59,026 bases of DNA. Origin: Nitrospirota bacterium. Lineage in GTDB: Bacteria; Nitrospirota; Thermodesulfovibrionia; Thermodesulfovibrionales; SM23-35. Below the pieces are notes generated by a model. The model did no database searches. It had not been told where the DNA came from and saw only the letters and a list, made by a program, of their open reading frames with translations. This document shows, piece by piece, positions 1 through 8,844 of this stretch (position 1 is its first letter; every line of letters starts with the position of its first letter). A program made the position numbers and the translations under genes. Location of the stretch: assembly GCA_013388435.1 (NCBI GenBank), contig JACAFE010000069.1, positions 1 to 59,026 of the forward strand. The letters are read 5' to 3'.

Positions 1-264
1 AATGTAGAGGTTGTAAATAAAGTTACAGAAGGCAGACCGCATATTGTTGACAAAATAAAAAATAAGGAGATAAATTTTGTAATCAATACAGTTACAGGCG
101 CACAGGCGCAGAAAGATTCCTTCTCGATAAGAAGAAGTGCTTTACAATACAGGGTTCCTTTTACAACTACAATTACAGGGGCAAAAGCAGCAGTAAAAGC
201 CATTGAGATATTGAAAAAGAAAAAGATGAAAATTAAATCTTTGCAGGAATATCATAGCAAGTAA
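1..264 (+). CDS. carB: Carbamoyl-phosphate synthase large subunit, C-terminal end (partial)
   Basis: The reading frame is open from base 1 and ends with TAA at 262-264, giving the last 87 residues of a protein whose body lies outside the window. The fragment contains EGRPHIVD, a VINT strand and an IRR..AL.Y pattern, which mark the MGS-like allosteric domain at the C-terminus of CarB. CarB makes carbamoyl phosphate from bicarbonate, ammonia and ATP for arginine and pyrimidine synthesis; the MGS domain binds regulators such as UMP or ornithine in known enzymes. The end sequence SLQEYHSK is matched by a decayed second copy at 11481-11726. The family is clear from this domain, although catalytic residues are not in view. 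Confidence 0.85.
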   Translation, partial: NVEVVNKVTEGRPHIVDKIKNKEINFVINTVTGAQAQKDSFSIRRSALQYRVPFTTTITGAKAAVKAIEILKKKKMKIKSLQEYHSK

Positions 265-301
265 TGTTGAATTAGAATATATAATTTGATTTAACTTGAA
301 A

Positions 302-853
302 ATGCGCTATATTAAAACAAAAGAGAAAACCGGGCTTGTTTTAGTCTTTACTGGAAATGGCAAGGGGAAAACAACCGCTGCTCTGGGCACGGTTCTGAGA
401 GCTGCTGGATATAACATGAAGGTATGCATTATTCAGTTCATAAAGGGAGATATATATTCCGGGGAAATTGACGGGATAAAAAAACTTGGTAAGGATATCG
501 AACTTCATATTATGGGTAAAGGCTTTTATATTAGTAAAGATAACCCTGAAGTTTATAATGAACACCGGGAAAAAGCTCAATCTGCAATCAGACTTGCTAA
601 AGAGAAAATGTTAAGTGGAAAATACGATATATTGGTTCTTGATGAAGTTAACAATGCTGTATTTTTAAATCTGATTAATATTTTGCAGGTGATTGAATTG
701 ATAGATGTTAAACCACCTTTTATGCATTTAATATTAACCGGTAGAGATGCACATTCCGATATAATCAAAAGAGCCAATATTGTGACCGAAATGAAAGAAA
801 TAAAACACTCTTATCATCAGAATATTGAGCCCCAGAAAGGAATTGATTATTAG
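302..853 (+). CDS. cobO: ATP:corrinoid adenosyltransferase (CobA/CobO/BtuR family)
   Basis: This enzyme transfers the adenosyl group of ATP to cob(I)alamin or its precursors, making adenosylcobalamin in the cytoplasm. The N-terminal FTGNGKGKTTAALG is the family's modified P-loop (Walker A), followed by the conserved VCIIQFIKG strand and later a VLDEVNNA segment and a HLILTGR segment in the right order. The usual length is about 180-200 residues. I chose ATG 302 (183 aa); an in-frame TTG two codons upstream is also possible, and no strong ribosome binding site favours either. The gene stands alone between carB and an opposite-strand gene; no cobalamin riboswitch was evident in the 37 bases upstream. 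The residue just before the C-terminus is less typical, but the family call is firm. Confidence 0.9.
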   Translation: MRYIKTKEKTGLVLVFTGNGKGKTTAALGTVLRAAGYNMKVCIIQFIKGDIYSGEIDGIKKLGKDIELHIMGKGFYISKDNPEVYNEHREKAQSAIRLAKEKMLSGKYDILVLDEVNNAVFLNLINILQVIELIDVKPPFMHLILTGRDAHSDIIKRANIVTEMKEIKHSYHQNIEPQKGIDY

Positions 854-863
854 CATAAATATT

Positions 864-1958
864 TTATTTCCATGAACCTCTTTTTAAAATATCCTGCGCC
901 TGTCCCTGTGTTACGCAAACATCGTCCCAGCACCATGTATCTCCAAGGCTTCCTTTATAACAATAGCTGAAAGTATAACATTTGTTTTTTTCATCATACT
1001 GCCATGGTTTACTGTAAGTAAGTTTCCCGTCTTTTGAAAATTGCGCTTCAAAAATATTTTGCAGTTTCCTGAGTTTTTCATCTTTCTGTTCGGAATTATA
1101 TGACTCCATTGAATTTTGCTTTTTTTCAATATCTTCTTTGTGTTTTTCTTTCACTTCTTTTATTTCCTGAATTTTACTCGCTGCAACCTTTATGGCATTT
1201 ATTTGTTTTGAGGAATTTTTCCAGACAGAATTAATTATTTCCTTTCGGCCTTTTTTTATAAGTTCATGATTTAAACGTGCTTCCATCCGATTCATCCAGA
1301 ATTCGTCAATCTGTTTCCATAAATGCAAACCAAGTTTTTCATCAGTTCCTATTAATTTAGGATTATATCCCTTAGCTTTAATAATATCTTCAAACATCTT
1401 GTTCTTTACCACATAATAACCTCTATCAGGGAATAACGAGCCTGATGATTTATCTATGGTGGCAGCGGAAAAAGCATATTGTTTTGCTTCAAGACTCATG
1501 TCACCCTGTTTGATTTGTTCAAGGCGTGTTTCAAAATAACGGGAATACATTTTTTCGTCAAATGCTGGAATAACCATATAATCTCTTACCATTTCAAGAG
1601 AAGTCTTGTATGCTCTAACTGCGGTAAGAAAAAAAGTCATTTGAGGCGGCAGACTTTTTGTTAATACCTTATCAAGAGAATACTCATATAAATCCTCAAA
1701 AGCTTCAACGTCTTTAGCTTCAGCGAATAAGTTTATTATTTTTACAGTGAAAACCGAGTCTCCAATGTCATCAAGCAATTTTGGATTTTCACTTAAAACA
1801 AGACTTACAATATCTGTTGTAAGACCTGTAACAGTAGAAACTTCTTCAATAATTTCCGACCTGTCTGGTTTAGAAATTTGAGAAGCATAAGTTTTGGAAC
1901 AAATTAGTAAAAATGAAAATAAGATAAAAGCAAATAACAAGACATTTATTTTTCTCAT
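864..1958 (-). CDS. Secreted hypothetical protein with central coiled-coil region
   Basis: I do not recognise this 364-residue protein. It begins with a basic MRK, a hydrophobic stretch through about residue 20 and a TYAS site, so it looks like a type I signal peptide with cleavage near residue 25 and export to the periplasm or outside. The middle (about residues 245-310) is rich in Lys, Glu and Gln in a heptad-like pattern that suggests a coiled coil. The C-terminus holds four cysteines and several Trp/Tyr residues (KCYTFSYC, TWCWDDVC) that could form disulfides after export. It is transcribed away from trkA and ends 10 bases from the stop codon of cobO, so the two genes are convergent. Function unknown. 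Confidence 0.7.
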   Translation of the reverse strand: MRKINVLLFAFILFSFLLICSKTYASQISKPDRSEIIEEVSTVTGLTTDIVSLVLSENPKLLDDIGDSVFTVKIINLFAEAKDVEAFEDLYEYSLDKVLTKSLPPQMTFFLTAVRAYKTSLEMVRDYMVIPAFDEKMYSRYFETRLEQIKQGDMSLEAKQYAFSAATIDKSSGSLFPDRGYYVVKNKMFEDIIKAKGYNPKLIGTDEKLGLHLWKQIDEFWMNRMEARLNHELIKKGRKEIINSVWKNSSKQINAIKVAASKIQEIKEVKEKHKEDIEKKQNSMESYNSEQKDEKLRKLQNIFEAQFSKDGKLTYSKPWQYDEKNKCYTFSYCYKGSLGDTWCWDDVCVTQGQAQDILKRGSWK

Positions 1959-2041
1959 AAAAACCTCTTTTAATTTTTATTTTAAAACATTGATTATTTT
2001 AGTTGTACAAATATTTTTCTCGTATTGTATTATAATTTTCT

Positions 2042-3373
2042 ATGCGCGTAATAATTATAGGAGCAGGAGAAGTTGGTTATCAGATTGCCAGGTTTTTATC
2101 CTATGAGCAAATAGATTGTGTTGTAATAGATAAGGATAGAAATAAAATAAAACGCATTTCTGAAGAAATAGACGTGGCTGTTATCGAAGGTGAAGGAGGG
2201 TCTTCTGCGTCTTTACGTGAAGCAGAAGCAGATAAAGCCGATATTCTTCTTGCTGTGACTGACAAAGATGAAACTAACATGATTGCCTGCCTTCTTGCTA
2301 AGGCAATGTTCAAAATTCCAAGAAAGATTGCGAGGATAAGAAATCCAGAATATTTTTTCAATGAAAGTTTGCTTAAGAATTTAGATATTGATCCAGCAAT
2401 CAATCCAGAACTTGAAATAGCAAAAGCAATATCAAGAATACTTGAAGCTCCTTTTGCAACCGATATAGAAGATTTTGAAGGTGGAATAATAAAAGTAATA
2501 GGTTTCAAGATTCCTGAGAACTCTCCTATAATCGGAAAATCTTTAAAAAGTTTCAATGCTGAAATAAACAAAAAATTTCTTATCGGGCTTATTTTAAGAG
2601 ATGAAAAAACAATTATTCCAACCGGGGATGATGTTGTAAAGAACGGTGATATTATTTATATTCCTGTAAGAGCGGGTGAAATACAGGATATTATCTCTAT
2701 TTTAGGAATTGTTCGGACGCCTGCTAAAAGAATAATGATTCTCGGAGGAGGAAAAGTTGGTTTCAATGTGGCTTCTTATATGGAATCAAAAGCTGATATA
2801 AAAATTGTTGAAAAAAATCTGGACAGATGCAAATATTTAAGCAAAAACCTTAAACGCTCGCTTATTCTAAACGCTGACGGCACAGAGCAAAAAGTGCTTA
2901 TTGAAGAGAATATCGGAGACATGGATGCGTTTGTTGCTGTTTCAAATAATGATGAATTAAATATCATGGTATCATTGCTCGCTAAAAAACTTGGAGCAAA
3001 GAAAAACATAGCCCTCGTAAATAAGACTGAATATATTTTTCTCGCACACAGTCTCGGTCTTCAGGCAGTATTAAGTCCAAGACTTTTAACTGCAAGCACA
3101 ATCCTTCGTTATGTAAGAAAGGGTGACATACTTTCTTTGACATCCATTGCAGAGGGAAGAGCAGAAATTCTTGAAGGAAGAATCGGCAGGACATCACCTT
3201 TAATAAACAAGACTCTTGATAAAGCTCAAACAAAGGCATCAATCATAGGAGCAATAATCAGGGGAAATGATGTTATAATCCCTTCAGGTTCTGACAGGTT
3301 TTTTGAAAACGATAAACTCATAATATTCACATTGAGAGAATCAATCAAAAGTGTTGAAAAGATCCTGATGTAA
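2042..3373 (+). CDS. trkA: Trk potassium uptake system, NAD-binding regulatory subunit TrkA
   Basis: TrkA is the peripheral cytoplasmic gating subunit of the Trk/Ktr potassium channel. The 443 residues hold two RCK modules in tandem: the first starts MRVIIIGAGEVGYQIARF, a Rossmann GxGxxG nucleotide site ending with an acidic residue (VIDKD), and the second starts near residue 227 with IMILGGGKVGFNVAS. Each is followed by a TrkA_C-type domain (for example the KVIGFKIPENSPIIGKSL segment). The length matches the E. coli protein (458 aa). The ATG at 2042 has no Shine-Dalgarno sequence and lies only six bases after a TATAAT hexamer. The gene is followed 12 bases later by trkH, forming the expected two-gene operon. 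Confidence 0.95.
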   Translation: MRVIIIGAGEVGYQIARFLSYEQIDCVVIDKDRNKIKRISEEIDVAVIEGEGGSSASLREAEADKADILLAVTDKDETNMIACLLAKAMFKIPRKIARIRNPEYFFNESLLKNLDIDPAINPELEIAKAISRILEAPFATDIEDFEGGIIKVIGFKIPENSPIIGKSLKSFNAEINKKFLIGLILRDEKTIIPTGDDVVKNGDIIYIPVRAGEIQDIISILGIVRTPAKRIMILGGGKVGFNVASYMESKADIKIVEKNLDRCKYLSKNLKRSLILNADGTEQKVLIEENIGDMDAFVAVSNNDELNIMVSLLAKKLGAKKNIALVNKTEYIFLAHSLGLQAVLSPRLLTASTILRYVRKGDILSLTSIAEGRAEILEGRIGRTSPLINKTLDKAQTKASIIGAIIRGNDVIIPSGSDRFFENDKLIIFTLRESIKSVEKILM

Positions 3374-3385
3374 GAAAAAATCTAT

Positions 3386-4834
3386 ATGAACACCCGGGTC
3401 ATAATAAATTTTAATGGTTTAGTCCTTTTATATCTTTCTTTTTTCATGATTCCTCCAATTTTAGTTTCTTTTTTAAATCATGGCAAGGAATTGCTTTCAC
3501 TTATATATTCTTTCTTAATAACCTTACTGATTGGATTTTCATTATTTGTTTTTACCACCAAAAACAAAAAAGAAGATATTAAACACAGAGAAGCTTTTAT
3601 TATTGTTACACTCGCATGGTTGCTGATGTCTTTATTCGGCTCTTTGCCTTTTCTCTTATCGGGAACATTGAACTCTTTCACAGACGCTTATTTTGAATCA
3701 ATGGCAGGATTCACTACAACAGGTGCCTCTGTTATAAAAAATGTCGAAATAATTCCTGAAGGAATTTTATTCTGGAGAAGCATGACTCAATGGATAGGAG
3801 GCATGGGAATAATAGTTTTTGCGCTTGCAATTCTTCCGTTCCTCGGCACAGGCGGTATGCAGCTTTTTAAGGCTGAAGTTCCTGAAATTAGTGTTGATAA
3901 GCTCAGACCCAGAATTGTAGATACTGCCAAGGCATTATGGATTATTTATTTTTCCCTTACAATTGTTAATGCTATTCTGCTCTATTTTGCCGGCATGAAT
4001 ATGTTTGACGCACTGTGTCATGCTTTTACAACAATGGCAACCGGTGGATTCTCAACAAAAAATGCGAGTTTGGCGTACTTTGATAATCCTGCAATTGAAT
4101 ACATATCAAGTATTTTTATGTTTTTTGCAGGTATTAATTATTCCCTTTATTTTTATTTATTCAAAGGTCATTATTCAATTCTCTGGAAAAGCGGAGAATT
4201 TAGATTTTATATAAGTATTACTTTAGCAGCAACTATTATAGTCATGTTTACATTATGGGGATTTTCTTATAATTCTCTAACCGAAGCTTTCAGATATGCT
4301 TTATTTCAAGTTACTTCAATAATGACAACAACAGGATATGCTACTGCTGATTATGAAAAATGGCATCCTCTGGCTCAAATTTTGCTCATATTGCTTATGT
4401 TTTTTGGCGGTATGATTGGTTCTACAGGTGGTGGAATCAAACAGGTGAGGATGCTTTTATCATTGAAACAGGGCTACAGAGAATTGTATCAGCTTATTCA
4501 TCCGCGTGCAATAACCTCTGTTAAACTCGATAATAAATTTCTTGATAAAGAGGTTCTCGGAAGCATATGGGGAATGATTTTTTTGTTTCTGGTCACATGC
4601 GCTATCGCAATAATTGGAGTTTCAGCAACTGGAATTGATATCGTAACATCAACAACAACAGTTATTTCGGCTATGTGTAATGTTGGCCCTGCTTTCGGAA
4701 TCGCAGGACCGACAGAAAACTATGCTGAAATTACTTTAATTGGAAAATGGATACTTATTTTTTGTATGCTGACTGGAAGGCTCGAAGTTTATACTGTTCT
4801 CATACTTTTTATCCCTCAATTCTGGAAAAAATAG
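3386..4834 (+). CDS. trkH: Trk potassium uptake system, membrane channel subunit TrkH
   Basis: TrkH is the potassium-conducting inner-membrane subunit. The 482-residue product is strongly hydrophobic and shows the repeated M1-P-M2 pattern of the SKT superfamily: pore-loop segments carry TTTGAS near residue 110, TMATGGFST near 215, MTTTGYAT near 315 and CNVGPAFG near 430, the glycine of each loop being the selectivity filter residue. The FRSMTQWIGGMGIIVFALAILP-type region downstream of the first loop is also typical. It lies directly after trkA, and the two are presumably co-transcribed. The 147-base gap that follows contains only AT-rich sequence starting with TTAACCCTGAA, similar to other gene-end motifs in this window. 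Confidence 0.95.
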   Translation: MNTRVIINFNGLVLLYLSFFMIPPILVSFLNHGKELLSLIYSFLITLLIGFSLFVFTTKNKKEDIKHREAFIIVTLAWLLMSLFGSLPFLLSGTLNSFTDAYFESMAGFTTTGASVIKNVEIIPEGILFWRSMTQWIGGMGIIVFALAILPFLGTGGMQLFKAEVPEISVDKLRPRIVDTAKALWIIYFSLTIVNAILLYFAGMNMFDALCHAFTTMATGGFSTKNASLAYFDNPAIEYISSIFMFFAGINYSLYFYLFKGHYSILWKSGEFRFYISITLAATIIVMFTLWGFSYNSLTEAFRYALFQVTSIMTTTGYATADYEKWHPLAQILLILLMFFGGMIGSTGGGIKQVRMLLSLKQGYRELYQLIHPRAITSVKLDNKFLDKEVLGSIWGMIFLFLVTCAIAIIGVSATGIDIVTSTTTVISAMCNVGPAFGIAGPTENYAEITLIGKWILIFCMLTGRLEVYTVLILFIPQFWKK

Positions 4835-4981
4835 TTAACCCTGAATCTATTTTTGGATAGATATAGTTTTTCGTGTTAAAATTAAATAAAAAGTAAATAT
4901 AAAAATACCAGTCTTACTATTAGCTAACTTAACCGTGGAATATAATCATGGATGCCGAAACTAATTTAAAGGATAGATAAA

Positions 4982-6454
4982 ATGGATAAGGAAATGATTA
5001 AAAATGTTGTGCCTTCTCATACCGAAACTTTTTGCTTTTTGATAGATATAGATGAAATTGAAGGGCAAACAACCAGGATATTTCAGCATCATTTTTGTTG
5101 CAGATTCCTGGACTCCCTGCCGCAGGAAATTGCTTATGAATTTATAAAGAAAATGAGTCTTAAAAAATTTGCAAAAGGAGATAGAATAATTCATCAGGGT
5201 AAAAAGTTAGAAAATTTTTATCTCATACTCAAGGGTATATGTGGCGTGAATGTAGAAAGAGCGGATATTTTCTATGATATAGACAAACTTGGTTCCGGTG
5301 AAATTATTGGAGCAGAAGCGTTATTTAATGAAAAGGTTTCAACCGCACATGTGCATGCAGAAACAGATGTTGAGTTGCTTTGTATGAGCGGAAAACAATT
5401 TGAAAAACTTGCTCTGGAAATGCCTGATCTAAAGAGTTTTATGACCTCGGTTTTGGTCCATATTTTAAGTTCATCAAAATTGCCTGATAACAGAATGATA
5501 GGTAAATATTCTGTAACAAATGAGATAGGGCATGGAGGAGCAGGCATTGTATTCAAAGGCGCCCACAGTGTATTAAACATGCCTGTTGCAATAAAAATGC
5601 TTACTCATGAAATGTCTATGGACCCTGATTTTATTGAACTTTTCCGTAACGAAGCAAAAACAATAGCTCTTATGAATCATCCTAACATTGTAAAAGTATA
5701 TGACATTGAGGAAGCATATAAAACTATTTTCATTATAATGGAATATCTTGAAGGCGCCACACTTGATAATGTGCTTGAAAATGTAGAGAAACTTTCCCTT
5801 GAACGCATTATTGATATAACAATACAGGTGTGCAATGGTCTGGAATATGCTCATAATCTTGGCATTATTCATCAGGACATAAATCCGAGAAATATTTTTC
5901 TTCAGTCTGACGGAAGAGTTAAGATTATTGATTTTGGACTTGCCTGCCGAAGAGGCAGTGTTGACAGTAATTTTCTTTTCCCGGGTTCTCTCCACTATAT
6001 TTCTCCAGAGCAGATTCAAGGGAATCCTGTAGATGAGCGTTCTGATATTTATTCACTTGGCATAACAGTATATGAGATGTTGACAGGGGAGAAACCATAT
6101 AAGGTCACAGAAGGAAAAGATATACTCAAATGGCATCTTGAGGAAGATTTTGATAGTGCAAATATTTATATGGAAAACCTTCCTGTGGAGCTGAGAAACT
6201 TTTTTATGAAAACTATAATGAAAGAACCTTCAGAGCGTTATGCCAGAGTTTCTGAAATTCTGAAGGAACTTGACCCCATAGCAAAACGTCTAAAAATTGA
6301 AAGACCCTGTTTTTGCAGGCAGAATCAAATGATGGGAATGTTTCTTGTTTTTCAGGAGGAACAACAACTTTTATTAAAAAAGTATATTGAAGAATTTAGC
6401 AGGAAAATCAGTGAGACAGGAGCCTCATTAAAAGTCATGAGATTTGAAGATTAG
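4982..6454 (+). CDS. Cyclic-nucleotide-binding-domain Ser/Thr protein kinase, atypical catalytic loop
   Basis: Residues about 45-165 form a cNMP-binding (CRP-like) domain; residues about 173-432 form a Hanks-type Ser/Thr kinase. Visible kinase elements are the glycine loop GHGGAG (183-188), VAIK with K205, DFG (317-319) and SPE (341-343). The catalytic loop reads HQDINPRN (297-304) where HRDLKPEN is usual: the metal-binding D299 and N304 are kept, but the Arg of the HRD motif is Gln and the catalytic-loop Lys is Asn. No transmembrane segment or PASTA domain is present, so it is cytosolic. A phosphatase gene follows after 7 bases. The family suggests nucleotide-gated phosphorylation of unknown targets; activity with this loop is uncertain. 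SD AAAGGA precedes ATG 4982. Confidence 0.88.
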   Translation: MDKEMIKNVVPSHTETFCFLIDIDEIEGQTTRIFQHHFCCRFLDSLPQEIAYEFIKKMSLKKFAKGDRIIHQGKKLENFYLILKGICGVNVERADIFYDIDKLGSGEIIGAEALFNEKVSTAHVHAETDVELLCMSGKQFEKLALEMPDLKSFMTSVLVHILSSSKLPDNRMIGKYSVTNEIGHGGAGIVFKGAHSVLNMPVAIKMLTHEMSMDPDFIELFRNEAKTIALMNHPNIVKVYDIEEAYKTIFIIMEYLEGATLDNVLENVEKLSLERIIDITIQVCNGLEYAHNLGIIHQDINPRNIFLQSDGRVKIIDFGLACRRGSVDSNFLFPGSLHYISPEQIQGNPVDERSDIYSLGITVYEMLTGEKPYKVTEGKDILKWHLEEDFDSANIYMENLPVELRNFFMKTIMKEPSERYARVSEILKELDPIAKRLKIERPCFCRQNQMMGMFLVFQEEQQLLLKKYIEEFSRKISETGASLKVMRFED

Positions 6455-6461
6455 ATAACAA

Positions 6462-7226
6462 ATGGTTAGTCTGGATAAAATAAGAGATATATTCCTATAT
6501 GATGGAAAACTAATAAAGCTCCCTTCAAAAGGCAAAGCGGTTTTTGTAGGTGATACCCACGGAGATTTCGATGCCACACAGGTTGTATTCGATAATTATT
6601 TTAAAGCCGGGTATATTATTATTCTGCTCGGAGACTATATTGACCGCGGACCGGAATCCAGAGAAAATGTTGAGTTTCTATTAAATAAAAAGTATGAATC
6701 ACCCGAGCAGGTTTATTTACTTTCAGGAAATCATGAAGCTTACTGTTCTTTCCAGTTTCAACCTGCTGATTTCTGGGAGAGTCTTTCAGACCATGAGATG
6801 AAGTATTATTCCGAGGTATTCAAATTGCTTCCATATGCAGCAATTACGAGTAGCGGACTTTTAGCAGTTCATGGAGTCCCTCCAGATTTGACGGATTTAG
6901 AACATATAAAAAAAATTGAGATATGTGATGAAAAATGGTTTCAGCTTACATGGGGTGATTTAAGCGAAGAATCAGGAGAATTACTCAGCAAACCAAACGA
7001 AAGGCCGAAATATGGATTTGATTATTTTAAGAGAGTTATGAAACAACTCGGGATGAATGTTTGTGTGCGCTCTCATCAAAATGGAATTAACAGAATTATA
7101 TATAATAAACGCTGTTTAACTTTAATGACTTCTTATGCGTATCTGATAGAGCGTACTATAGCAGTTATTGATCTTGAAAAGTCTTTTATCAATTCAACGG
7201 ACGATATTGAAGTGCTGGAGATTTAA
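6462..7226 (+). CDS. PPP-family serine/threonine protein phosphatase
   Basis: This 254-residue protein has the metallophosphatase signature of the PPP family in order: GDTHGD (30-35), GDYIDRGPE (58-66) and GNHEAY (89-94), followed by downstream metal-binding histidines in AVHGV (H137) and RSHQ (H205). The spacing matches the PP1/PP2A-like and bacterial lambda/PrpA-type fold with two bound metals. It begins 7 bases after the stop codon of the cyclic-nucleotide-domain kinase, so the pair is almost certainly co-transcribed and could set and remove the same phosphorylations. A diadenosine tetraphosphatase (ApaH-like) function is the main alternative within this fold; the GDYIDRGPES spelling and the kinase neighbour favour protein phosphatase. 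Confidence 0.88.
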   Translation: MVSLDKIRDIFLYDGKLIKLPSKGKAVFVGDTHGDFDATQVVFDNYFKAGYIIILLGDYIDRGPESRENVEFLLNKKYESPEQVYLLSGNHEAYCSFQFQPADFWESLSDHEMKYYSEVFKLLPYAAITSSGLLAVHGVPPDLTDLEHIKKIEICDEKWFQLTWGDLSEESGELLSKPNERPKYGFDYFKRVMKQLGMNVCVRSHQNGINRIIYNKRCLTLMTSYAYLIERTIAVIDLEKSFINSTDDIEVLEI

Positions 7227-7227
7227 T

Positions 7228-8094
7228 TTATAAACGTACAGGGATTCCTTTATTTCTCAGAAATTTTTTTGCTTCTTCGATTGTATATTCTCTGTAATGA
7301 AAAATAGAGGCAGCAAGCGCGGCATCAGCTTTCCCAAACGCAAACGCTTCATAAAGATGTTCAAGATTTCCTGCTCCACCCGAAGCAATAACAGGTATTG
7401 TTGTTGACTCAGAAATTATTCTGGTTAGTTCTATGTCGTATCCGTCTTTTGTCCCGTCTTTGTCCATGCTTGTAAGCATAATTTCACCTGCACCGAGCTC
7501 TTCCATTTTTATTGCCCACTTCACTGCATCTATCAATTTCATCTGTCTTCCGCCATGTGTTGAAATAGCCCAAATTCCATTTCTGTTCCAGTCCTGTATA
7601 GGAAACTTTAAACCAGAAATATCAAGACAGACTTCTTTTAATTCAGGTTGATCAAACCATGGTTCTGCACTTGCATTTATAATATTAGCATCAATTCTTT
7701 TTGCATCTATTGCTACAACAATACATTGGCTGCCAAAACGCTCTGCTGCTTTTCTTATAAAGTAAGGATCCTTTACAGCGGTTGTATTTATTGAAACCTT
7801 ATCGCAACCTGCATTCAGTAAATCTCTTATATCCTCAAGAGTCTTTATCCCGCCGCCAACAGTCAATGGCATAAATACATCTTCAGCAGTTCTTGCTACA
7901 ACATCAAGGATAATCTTTCTTTTTTCATGCGATGCAGTTATATCAAGAAATACCAGCTCATCTGCTCCCTGCTGATCGTAGAATTTTGCGTTTTCAACAG
8001 GGTCTCCTGCATCTCTGAGGTTAATAAAACTTATTCCTTTCACAACTCTTCCATCTTTTACATCAAGACATGGTATTATTCGTTTGGCGAGCAA
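7228..8094 (-). CDS. hisF: Imidazole glycerol phosphate synthase cyclase subunit HisF, with internal insert
   Basis: HisF converts PRFAR plus ammonia (from HisH) to imidazole glycerol phosphate and AICAR in histidine synthesis. The (beta-alpha)8 barrel starts [20 protein letters not shown] with catalytic D11; the second catalytic Asp is D130 in VVAIDAKR; phosphate-binding segments TVGGGI (78-83) and ASGGAG (237-242) are intact. The protein is 288 residues, about 30 longer than the usual 250-258. The extra length sits between AKR (133) and ISTHGGR (177-183), where ordinary HisF has only about a dozen residues. hisA lies 3 bases upstream, so the two are co-transcribed; hisH is not in the window. 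The gene ends one base away from the convergent phosphatase gene. Confidence 0.95.
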   Translation of the reverse strand: MLAKRIIPCLDVKDGRVVKGISFINLRDAGDPVENAKFYDQQGADELVFLDITASHEKRKIILDVVARTAEDVFMPLTVGGGIKTLEDIRDLLNAGCDKVSINTTAVKDPYFIRKAAERFGSQCIVVAIDAKRIDANIINASAEPWFDQPELKEVCLDISGLKFPIQDWNRNGIWAISTHGGRQMKLIDAVKWAIKMEELGAGEIMLTSMDKDGTKDGYDIELTRIISESTTIPVIASGGAGNLEHLYEAFAFGKADAALAASIFHYREYTIEEAKKFLRNKGIPVRL

Positions 8095-8097
8095 ATC

Positions 8098-8820
8098 CTA
8101 TTTTCCTCCTGCGATTCTGATCGCTTCTTTCAAGTCGAGCGAGCCAGTATATATTGCCTTTCCAGTAATTACCCCCCAGAGATTTTTAATTTTCATTAAA
8201 TTTTTGATATCATCAAGGCTGGATACTCCTCCAGATGCAATAACAGGTATTTTAACTGATTCAACCATATCTCTGGTTGCTTCAAGATTAGGGCCTGTCA
8301 TCATTCCATCCTTGCTGATGTCAGTGTAAATTATACCGGCAGCTCCCACCATTTCGAGACGTTTTGCTAAATCTTTCGCTGAAACCTGTGTAATTTCCTC
8401 CCATCCTTTAATTGCGACCATGCCATTTTTAGCATCAATTCCTATTAGGATTTTGCCGGGGTATTTATTGCATAAATATGTTAGAAATTCAGGGTCTTCA
8501 ATCGCTTTTGTGCCAATAATAATTCTGTTGATGCCCAATGAAAATAAGTTCAAAACATTACCAATATCTCTAATTCCACCGCCAACCTGTATCTGAATTT
8601 TAATAGCTTTTCTGATTCTTGATATAGCTTCAAAATTTTTCTGATTTCCAGTAAAAGCTCCGTCAAGGTCAATGATATGCAATAAGCGGGCGCCGCAGGA
8701 TTCCCACTTTCTCGCTGTAGTAACAGGATCATGTGAATATATAGTCTGGGCGTCTTTTTTACCCTGAACAAGCCTTACACAATTACCATCTTTGAGATCT
8801 ATTGCTGGAATTATTATCAT
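8098..8820 (-). CDS. hisA: ProFAR isomerase HisA
   Basis: HisA isomerises ProFAR to PRFAR in the fourth step of histidine synthesis. The product begins [20 protein letters not shown], with the catalytic Asp in PAIDLKDG and the partner Asp in IYTDISKDG; phosphate-binding glycine motifs QVGGGIRD and IASGGVSS are where expected. I place the start at the ATG ending at 8820 because the family starts immediately before IIPAIDL; an upstream in-frame start at 8835 would add five unusual residues. The protein is 240 residues, normal for the family. It is directly upstream of hisF, the enzyme that uses its product. The start is only 24 bases from the divergent DUF3108 gene, so the two promoters must lie inside coding sequence or overlap. 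Confidence 0.94.
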   Translation of the reverse strand: MIIIPAIDLKDGNCVRLVQGKKDAQTIYSHDPVTTARKWESCGARLLHIIDLDGAFTGNQKNFEAISRIRKAIKIQIQVGGGIRDIGNVLNLFSLGINRIIIGTKAIEDPEFLTYLCNKYPGKILIGIDAKNGMVAIKGWEEITQVSAKDLAKRLEMVGAAGIIYTDISKDGMMTGPNLEATRDMVESVKIPVIASGGVSSLDDIKNLMKIKNLWGVITGKAIYTGSLDLKEAIRIAGGK

Positions 8821-8844
8821 GAGATAATATACCATAAAAATAAT

